Shown: positions 58,455 through 64,000 of the stretch, in pieces
Numbering within the stretch: position 1 is the first letter of the stretch
Layout of the letters: each line of letters starts with the position of its first letter
NCBI RefSeq assembly: GCF_000719515.1
Contig: NZ_JOGR01000010.1
Span: 62,001-126,000, forward strand
Length of the DNA stretch: 64,000 bases
Source: Glycomyces sp. NRRL B-16210
GTDB taxonomy: Bacteria > Actinomycetota > Actinomycetes > Mycobacteriales > Micromonosporaceae
Reading direction: 5' to 3'
Translations under genes and position numbers: made by a program
The notes under the pieces: generated by a model
What the model was told of the DNA's origin: nothing
The model's input: only the letters and a program-made list of their open reading frames with translations
Database searches by the model: none

Positions 58455-59366
58455 TCAGGCGAGGGCGTTCGTGTTGCGCAGGTAGGCGCTCCAGCTGTGG
58501 CTTTCGTCCACATGGGTCAGACCGAGTCCGGCGGCGTCGTGTTCCAGGAAGAGCGCGGTGTCCACGAGGCCGGCCAGGTCGAGGGCGAGCGGCAGGAGTT
58601 CGCGCTCGGCCCCGGACAGGGGGCGGGTCCGCTCGTAGCCGGCCAGCGCTGCGTCGGCGACCGCGCGGGGCAGGCGGAGGTCCGGGCGGTCGAGGGCGGC
58701 GTACTGGAGTGCGCGGGCGAGGTCGATGACGAGCGGGCCGCGGTTGAGCTCATCGAAGTCGAGCACGGCGGTGACCTCGCCGTCGGCGACGAGGAGGTTG
58801 TGGCGGTGGAGGTCGTGGTGCAGCGGGCCCGAGGGCAGCAGGGCGAGGCGGTCGAGCTCGTCGGTGCGCTCGTCCAGGAAGCGCCGCGTGGCCTCGTGCC
58901 AGGCGTCGACGCCCGCGAGCGGGGGTCGGAGGTCCAGTGAGTCGCGCAGGAGTCCGTGGCGGTCGATCACCGGGACGCGGTCGTCGTCCCAGTCGGCGGT
59001 GAGCAGGTGCATCCGTGCGAGCAGTTCGCCGGCGCGCTCGGCGAGGGGCGGGGTCATCGCCTCGGGCACTTCGCCTGCGACCCAAGGGAAGACGGCGACG
59101 GGCCGTTCGGCGTCGAGGACCGGTTCGCCGCCGGCGGCGAGCGGCGGCGGGGTCGGGTAGCCGTGCTCGGCGAGGTGGGCGACGAGGCGCAGTTCGGCGC
59201 GGACCTTCTCGATCCCCGAGACCCGGTACTCGCGCACGACCATCGCGCCCCGGTCGGTGGGGACGCGGAAGTTGCCGTTGTCCCAGCCGCCTTCGAGGGG
59301 TTCGGGCCTGCCGAGGAGGCGCAGGCCGAACGCGGCGAGCGTCTCGGGAGAGGCGATGTGCTGCAT
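58455..59366 (-). CDS. Aminoglycoside phosphotransferase (APH)-fold kinase
   Basis: A 303-residue APH/choline-kinase-like protein. GGWDNGNFRVPTDRGAMVVREYR is the nucleotide-binding N-lobe; the catalytic loop is LHHDLHRHNLLV and the magnesium-binding segment AVLDFDELNRGPLVIDLARAL. It resembles stand-alone SrkA/homoserine-kinase-II-like phosphotransferases rather than true resistance enzymes. Substrate unknown. It is divergent from the pectate lyase gene. Confidence 0.87.
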   Translation of the reverse strand: MQHIASPETLAAFGLRLLGRPEPLEGGWDNGNFRVPTDRGAMVVREYRVSGIEKVRAELRLVAHLAEHGYPTPPPLAAGGEPVLDAERPVAVFPWVAGEVPEAMTPPLAERAGELLARMHLLTADWDDDRVPVIDRHGLLRDSLDLRPPLAGVDAWHEATRRFLDERTDELDRLALLPSGPLHHDLHRHNLLVADGEVTAVLDFDELNRGPLVIDLARALQYAALDRPDLRLPRAVADAALAGYERTRPLSGAERELLPLALDLAGLVDTALFLEHDAAGLGLTHVDESHSWSAYLRNTNALA

Positions 59367-59430
59367 ACGTTCAGTATCGTTCGCGGGCCGTCGCCGGGCG
59401 CGGGCGGGAGGGCGGCGCGAAAAGTTTTTG

Positions 59431-59442
59431 GCAATCGGTTGC
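59431..59442. promoter_or_regulatory. LacI-type operator upstream of pectate lyase gene
   Basis: GCAATCGGTTGC: GCAA/TTGC half-sites with a central CG, the usual LacI-family pattern. It lies directly upstream of the -35. Confidence 0.6.
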
Positions 59443-59451
59443 GCATTGCCC

Positions 59452-59480
59452 TTGACTCTGTGAAAGCCCTTGCCTTAGAT
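59452..59480 (+). promoter_or_regulatory. Promoter of the pectate lyase gene
   Basis: TTGACT (59452-59457), 17-bp spacer, TTAGAT (59475-59480), giving a leader of about 38 nt. Confidence 0.65.
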
Positions 59481-59525
59481 TCATTGAAAAGCCTCAATGT
59501 CTCCCTCAGCGAGAGGTAGTAATCG

Positions 59526-62213
59526 ATGAGACGTTCATTCAAACTTAGGCTCGGGGCGGCGGTGGCCACGTTCGCGCTAGTGGCGGCCGGCGCCTTCATG
59601 ACCTTGACACACGCCTCCGCGCAGCAGACCGGTCCCACCGGTTACGCGACGCAGAACGGCGGCACCACCGGCGGTGCGGGCGGACAGGTCGTCCAGGCCT
59701 CCACCGGCACCCAGATCCACCAGGCCCTGTGCGGCAGGGCCAGCAACTCCACCCCGATCATCATCCAGGTCTCGGGGACGATCAACCACGGCAACACCAG
59801 CAAGGTCTCCGGCAGCTGCAACACCGCCGACGACGTCATCGAGATCAAGCAGGTCAGCAACGTCACGATCGTCGGTGTCGGCAGCGGCGCGGTCTTCGAC
59901 CAGATCGGCATCCACCTCCGCGAGGCCAGCAACATCATCATCCAGAACGTGACCGTCAAGAACGTCAAGAAGTCGGGCTCGCCCACTTCCAACGGCGGCG
60001 ACGCGATCGGCATGGAAGCCAACGTGCGCAACGTGTGGATCGACCACAACACGCTGGAGGCCTCGGGCGGTGAGAGCGACGGTTACGACGCGCTCATCGA
60101 CATGAAGAACAACACCCAGTACGTGACCGTCTCCTACAACATCCTGCGCGGCTCCGACCGCGGCGGCTTGATCGGATCGGGCGACAGCGACACCGGCAAC
60201 TCGTTCATCACGTTCCACCACAACCTGTACGACAACCTCAAGTCCCGCACGCCGCTGCTGCGCGCCGGCACCGCCCACACCTACAACAACCACTTCACGG
60301 GCGTCTGGGACTCCGGGATCAACTCGCGCCTCGGCGCGAAGGTCAAGGTGGACAACAACTACTTCGAGGACTCGAAGGACGTTCTGGGCACCTTCTACAC
60401 CAACCAGACCGGCTACTGGCAGGTCAGCGGGAACATCTTCGACAACGTGACCTGGTCGAGCCCCAGCAGCGACACCAACCCGGCCGGTCCGAACCCGACC
60501 TCCACGACCACCGTCAGCATTCCGTACTCGTACTCGCTCGACGACGCCGGCTGCGTGCCGGACATCGTGGCGGAGACCGCCGGCGCCAACAAGGGCCTGA
60601 AGGTCTCCGACGGCAACTGCTCCTCGACGCAGCCGACCGACGGCCCGACCGAGGGCCCCACGGAGGACCCGACCGAGGACCCGACCGGTGACCCGGGCGA
60701 CCCCGTCGGCGGCAACCTCAGCCTCGGCGCGGGCGCCGACGGCTCCTCCAAGGCCAGCAACACCAGCTACGGCGACGTGATCGACGGCAACCTGAGCAGC
60801 TACTGGTCCCCCAGCGGCACGACCGGGCGCATCTCGGTCAAGTGGAGCGCGGCCACGACGGTCGGCGCGATCGTCATCCGCGAGGAGTCGGGGGCCTCCG
60901 GCAACATCGGCTCCTGGCGCGTGGTGAACAACGACAACGGCGCGGTGCTGGCCACCGGCAACGGCGCGGGCACCATCACGTTCACGCCGACCTCGCTCAA
61001 GAAGGTCAACTTCGAGATCACCGGCGCGAACGGCACCCCGAGGGTCGCCGAGTTCGAGACGTACGCGAGCTCCGCCCCCGGCGGCGGCGGCCAGGTGCCC
61101 ACCGACCCCGGCACCGGCGAACCGGGCCAGGGCGGCGACGAGCTGTACATCGCCCCGACCGGCAGCTCGGGCGCCTCGGGCACCGAGTCGGACCCGACCA
61201 CGCTCGCCTCGGCGATCGACCGGATCGAGGCCGGCGGCACCATCTGGGCGAAGGGCGGGACCTACAGCATCTCGCAGACCGTCGACATCGCCCCGGGCAA
61301 CAGCGGCCTCTCCGGCGACCGCACCGAGCTGTTCGCCCTCCCCGGCGAGACCCCGGTGTTCAACTTCTCGGCCCAGTCCGAGGACTCCGCCAACCGCGGC
61401 ATCGAGCTCGGCGGCGACTGGTGGCACTTCAGGGGCATCATCGTCGAGCACGCCGGCGACAACGGCATCCTGGTCGGCGGCGACAACAACATCATCGAGC
61501 GGGTGATCACCCGCTTCAACCACGACACGGGCCTCCAGATCGCCCGGTACACCGCGGGCGCGCCGCGCAGCGAGTGGCCTTCGAACAACCTCATCCTCAG
61601 CTCGGTGTCGCACGACAACGCCGACTCCGACGGGGAGGACGCCGACGGCTTCGCCGCGAAGCTCACCTCCGGTGACGGCAACGTCTTCCGGTTCTGCGTG
61701 GCCCACAACAACATCGACGACGGGTGGGACCTCTACACGAAGTCCGACACCGGCGCGATCGGGGCGGTGACCATCGAGGACTCGCTGGCGTTCGACAACG
61801 GCACGCTCTCCAACGGCCAGCAGGCCGGCAACGGCGACCGCAACGGCTACAAGCTCGGCGGCGAGGACATCTCGGTCAACCACACGGTCGTCCGGTCCAT
61901 CTCCTACGAGAACGGCAAGCACGGCTTCACCTACAACCGGAACCTCGGCTCGATGACGATCTCGAACAACCTGAGCATCGGCAGCGAGGAGCGGAACTTC
62001 AACTTCGACGGCGGCAGCTCGGTGTTCCGCAACAACACCTCCTGCAACAGCGGGTCGAACGACCGCATCATCGGCAACTCCGACAGCTCGAACCAGTTCT
62101 GGAACGGCTCGAACGGGTCCCGGTGCTCCCAGTACTCCGGCAACCTGAGCTGGAGCTTCGCCTCCAACGGAGCCCTCACCGTGACGATCGGCGGCACTGT
62201 GGTCGACCTCTGA
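59526..62213 (+). CDS. Secreted two-domain pectate lyase (PL1 + PL9) with binding module
   Basis: An 895-residue exported enzyme. Signal peptide RLGAAVATFALVAAGAFMTLTHASA. Residues about 35-355 form a PL1 parallel beta-helix: VWIDHNTLEAS, the Ca-binding DGYDALIDMK region, FHHNLYDNLKSRTPLLR with the catalytic Arg, and AHTYNNHF. A Thr/Pro/Asp linker and an F5/8-type-like binding domain (about 395-515) follow. Residues about 540-895 form a PL9 beta-helix with RGIIVEHAGDNGILVGG and the acidic Ca site DNADSDGEDADGFAAKL. One chain thus carries two pectate lyase folds. Regulated probably by a LacI-type protein at GCAATCGGTTGC. Confidence 0.88.
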   Translation: MRRSFKLRLGAAVATFALVAAGAFMTLTHASAQQTGPTGYATQNGGTTGGAGGQVVQASTGTQIHQALCGRASNSTPIIIQVSGTINHGNTSKVSGSCNTADDVIEIKQVSNVTIVGVGSGAVFDQIGIHLREASNIIIQNVTVKNVKKSGSPTSNGGDAIGMEANVRNVWIDHNTLEASGGESDGYDALIDMKNNTQYVTVSYNILRGSDRGGLIGSGDSDTGNSFITFHHNLYDNLKSRTPLLRAGTAHTYNNHFTGVWDSGINSRLGAKVKVDNNYFEDSKDVLGTFYTNQTGYWQVSGNIFDNVTWSSPSSDTNPAGPNPTSTTTVSIPYSYSLDDAGCVPDIVAETAGANKGLKVSDGNCSSTQPTDGPTEGPTEDPTEDPTGDPGDPVGGNLSLGAGADGSSKASNTSYGDVIDGNLSSYWSPSGTTGRISVKWSAATTVGAIVIREESGASGNIGSWRVVNNDNGAVLATGNGAGTITFTPTSLKKVNFEITGANGTPRVAEFETYASSAPGGGGQVPTDPGTGEPGQGGDELYIAPTGSSGASGTESDPTTLASAIDRIEAGGTIWAKGGTYSISQTVDIAPGNSGLSGDRTELFALPGETPVFNFSAQSEDSANRGIELGGDWWHFRGIIVEHAGDNGILVGGDNNIIERVITRFNHDTGLQIARYTAGAPRSEWPSNNLILSSVSHDNADSDGEDADGFAAKLTSGDGNVFRFCVAHNNIDDGWDLYTKSDTGAIGAVTIEDSLAFDNGTLSNGQQAGNGDRNGYKLGGEDISVNHTVVRSISYENGKHGFTYNRNLGSMTISNNLSIGSEERNFNFDGGSSVFRNNTSCNSGSNDRIIGNSDSSNQFWNGSNGSRCSQYSGNLSWSFASNGALTVTIGGTVVDL

Positions 62214-62235
62214 CCAGCCTGAAGTCGGCACGAGC

Positions 62236-62270
62236 GGGCCGCCCCGTCCGGATTCCGGACAGGGCGGTCC
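62236..62270 (+). terminator. Hairpin terminator after pectate lyase gene
   Basis: GGGCCGCCCCGTCCGGA pairs with TCCGGACAGGGCGGTCC with two mismatches, 23 bp after the stop. Confidence 0.75.
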
Positions 62271-62332
62271 GCCGCGTGCGGGGGGATGTCCCAGGGCGGC
62301 GCTAGGCTCCGGTCGGACCGAGAGGGGACGCC

Positions 62333-62953
62333 ATGGACAAGTACGACGTCAAGAAGGCGCGCAAGGCGCTCTACGGACCGTCCTCGAAGGACTTCGCGGT
62401 GGTCGAGGTGCCCCGCCTCGCCTACCTCGCCGTCGACGGCCGCGGCGACCCGAACACCGCCGCCGCCTACACCGAGGCCGTCGAGGCCCTGTACGGGGCC
62501 TCGTACGCGCTCAAGTTCGCCTCGAAGCGGGACCTCGGCCGCGACTACGTGGTCGGGCCCTTGGAAGGGCTGTGGCGAGCGGCGGACCCGGCCGCCTTCC
62601 TGGCCCGGCGCAAGGACGACTGGGAGTGGACCATGATGATCTGGCGCCCCGAGTGGACCACCGACGCGATGGTGGAGGCCGCACTCGCCCAGGCCGCGGC
62701 GAAGCGGCCGAACCCGGCGCTGGAGCGCTTGCGGACGCACGCCTTCACCGAGGGGGCCAGCGTCCAGATCCTCCACATCGGCTCCTACGACGACGAGACG
62801 CCGGTGCTGGAGCGCCTCCACCGGGAGTACATGCCCGCCAACGGCTTCACGTTCAACGGCGACCACCACGAGATCTACCTCGGCGACCCGCGCCGGACCG
62901 CTCCGGAGAAGCTCAGGACGGTCCTCAGGCAGCCGGTCGCGCAGGCTCAGTAG
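62333..62953 (+). CDS. GyrI-like small-molecule-binding domain protein
   Basis: A 206-residue stand-alone GyrI-like protein: FAVVEVPRLAYLAVDGRGDPN, YTEAVEALYGASYALKFASKR, VVGPLEGLWRA and the C-terminal GASVQILHIGSYDDETPVLERLHREYMPANGF plus GDHHEIYLGDPRRTAPEKLRT, a strong signature of the SCP2449-type family. Members bind or hydrolyse small ligands such as cyclopropanoids; function here is unknown. Its 3' end overlaps that of the convergent flavoprotein gene by seven bases. Confidence 0.88.
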   Translation: MDKYDVKKARKALYGPSSKDFAVVEVPRLAYLAVDGRGDPNTAAAYTEAVEALYGASYALKFASKRDLGRDYVVGPLEGLWRAADPAAFLARRKDDWEWTMMIWRPEWTTDAMVEAALAQAAAKRPNPALERLRTHAFTEGASVQILHIGSYDDETPVLERLHREYMPANGFTFNGDHHEIYLGDPRRTAPEKLRTVLRQPVAQAQ

Positions 62954-63999
62954 ACGTCGCGGACGTAGCGCTTCTCGGCGGCCATGCGCTTGAGGTAGGC
63001 GGCGGCCCCGTCGCCGCCGAGGCCGCCGTGGGCGGCCACGATGTCGCGCAGCGCCCGGTCCACGTCCTTGGCCATGCGGGAGGCGTCGCCGCACACGTAG
63101 AAGTGCGCGCCGTTCTCCAGCCACGACCACACGTGGTGGCCGTGCTCGCGCATCCGGTCCTGCACGTAGACCTTGTCGCGCTGGTCGCGCGAGAACGCGG
63201 TGTCGAAGCGGCGCAGCACGCCTCCGGTCTGGAGCGCGGCCAGCTCCTCCTCGTAGTAGAAGTCGGTGGCCCGGCGCTGCTCGCCGAAGAACAGCCAGTT
63301 CGCGCCGCCGTGGCCGCGGGCGCGGCGGTCCTGGAGGAACCCGTAGAACGGGGCGACGCCCGTCCCGGGGCCGACCATGATCATCGGCGCCTCCGGGTCG
63401 GCCGGGGGCTTGAAGTGCGGGGAGGCCTGGACCTTCACCGGGACCGGGGTGCCGGGATCGGCGTCAGCGAGGAAGGCCGAGCAGACCCCGCGCCGGTCGC
63501 GCCCGAAGGGGCTCTCGTAGCGGATCACCGAGACGGTGAGCGAGACGCGCGCCGGGTCGGTGCGCGGGCTCGAGGAGATCGAGTACTGGCGCGGGCGCAG
63601 CGGCTTGAGCACCTCGGCCCACTCCTGGGCGCTCGCCTCCGGGCGGTGCTCGATGAGCAGGTCCGCCGCCTGGCGGCTCCAGGACCACTGGGCCAGCTCG
63701 CCCTGGTTGTCGGGGCGCAGCAGCTTGTGCAGGAGGCGGTCGCCGGTGCGCTCGGCCGCGAACTTGAGCAGGCCGCCGGTGAGCTTCGCGATGTCGAGGT
63801 GCTCGGCCAGCGCCTCGGCGAAGGGCACGGTGCCGTGGCCGTCGAGGACCACGGGTTCCCCCGGGTCGGCGCCGGTGAGGTCGAGCCATTCGGCGACGAG
63901 GTCGGGCGGGTTGACCGGGCGGACGCTCAGGGAGTCGCCGACGTTGTACGACAGGGGCGTGTCGGACAGGTCGAAGGTGAACTGGCGGACCTCTTTGGC
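62947..63999 (-). CDS. CysJ / cytochrome P450 reductase-type flavoprotein, 5' part outside window
   Basis: The visible 350 residues are the C-terminal FAD/NADPH part of a diflavin reductase. The FAD motif RPRQYSISSSP, the GVCSAFLAD connection, the NADPH motif GPGTGVAPFYGFLQDR, WLFFGEQRRATDFYYEEEL, YVQDRM, YVCGDASRMAKDVDRAL and a terminal aromatic (RDVY) are all present. The open frame continues to the window edge (LSYNVGDSLSVRPVN), so a flavodoxin-like FMN domain may lie beyond. It passes electrons from NADPH to a sulfite reductase or P450; the partner cannot be seen. Confidence 0.9.
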   Translation of the reverse strand, partial: AKEVRQFTFDLSDTPLSYNVGDSLSVRPVNPPDLVAEWLDLTGADPGEPVVLDGHGTVPFAEALAEHLDIAKLTGGLLKFAAERTGDRLLHKLLRPDNQGELAQWSWSRQAADLLIEHRPEASAQEWAEVLKPLRPRQYSISSSPRTDPARVSLTVSVIRYESPFGRDRRGVCSAFLADADPGTPVPVKVQASPHFKPPADPEAPMIMVGPGTGVAPFYGFLQDRRARGHGGANWLFFGEQRRATDFYYEEELAALQTGGVLRRFDTAFSRDQRDKVYVQDRMREHGHHVWSWLENGAHFYVCGDASRMAKDVDRALRDIVAAHGGLGGDGAAAYLKRMAAEKRYVRDVY

Positions 64000-64000
64000 G

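Noticed and set aside
58455..59366. Antibiotic-resistance aminoglycoside kinase
   Set aside because: The fold is right, but the sequence looks like a general APH-superfamily kinase and no resistance context is present.
1..64000. Prophage, plasmid or integrative element
   Set aside because: No integrase, terminase, transposase, partition gene or att-like direct repeats at tRNA genes; composition is even throughout.

Overview
The window is about 70% GC, with short intergenic gaps, frequent GTG/TTG starts, ATGA/GTGA overlaps and perfect GC-rich terminator hairpins. It is chromosomal DNA of a high-GC actinomycete. Secreted CBM2 enzymes with Glu/Pro/Thr-rich linkers and the overall gene content suggest a plant-biomass-degrading member of the Glycomycetaceae (Glycomyces/Stackebrandtia-like); that placement is inference. 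I see no rRNA, tRNA, transposase, integrase or CRISPR array.

Layout. 1-2000: 3' end of a DUF234-type ATPase and a serine hydrolase. 2090-8904: an SOS-controlled mutasome operon (ImuA'-like, a repeat-built ORF, ImuB-like, DnaE2) with two LexA-type boxes around its promoter. 8921-16500: small housekeeping and transport genes (TetR/MFS pair, DUF4396 His-rich membrane protein, second MFS carrier, a micro-ORF/membrane protein pair, DUF1838, GNAT). 16673-17924: a CBM2 enzyme behind a CebR-like box. 18251-20142: a PopR/ClgR-like regulator convergent with a two-gene clpP operon in which one ClpP has lost its catalytic Ser and His. 20930-30279: an alpha-galactoside locus (GH36, ABC importer, LacI repressor) divergent from a secreted clan GH-A enzyme, with two LacI-type operators between them. 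31059-35946: a type III polyketide synthase / UbiA / methyltransferase / acyl-CoA-dehydrogenase-like cluster.

36053-46401: secreted GH26 mannanase, SDR/XRE pair, CE3 esterase behind a second CebR-like box, pirin, GNAT, AidB-like dehydrogenase, HSL-type hydrolase and DUF89 protein. 46667-53672: a second sugar-import operon (binding protein, two permeases, GH35 beta-galactosidase, ROK regulator). 54476-57623: a three-gene unit (nucleosidase-like protein, four-helix membrane protein, small coiled-coil protein) whose products share a Gly-rich terminal motif; I consider it the best candidate for an undescribed conflict or signalling system. 57689-64000: lipid-anchored or membrane protein, APH-fold kinase, a two-lyase pectinase (PL1 + PL9), a GyrI-like protein and the 3' part of a CysJ/P450-reductase-type flavoprotein.

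How it fits together. Secreted enzymes (GH26, CE3, CBM2 protein, pectate lyases, clan GH-A enzyme) would release oligosaccharides. The two ABC importers would bring galactose-containing oligomers in for cytoplasmic GH36 and GH35, and LacI/CebR-like/ROK regulators would gate the response. Both import operons carry a strong hairpin between the binding protein and the first permease, which probably keeps the binding protein in excess.
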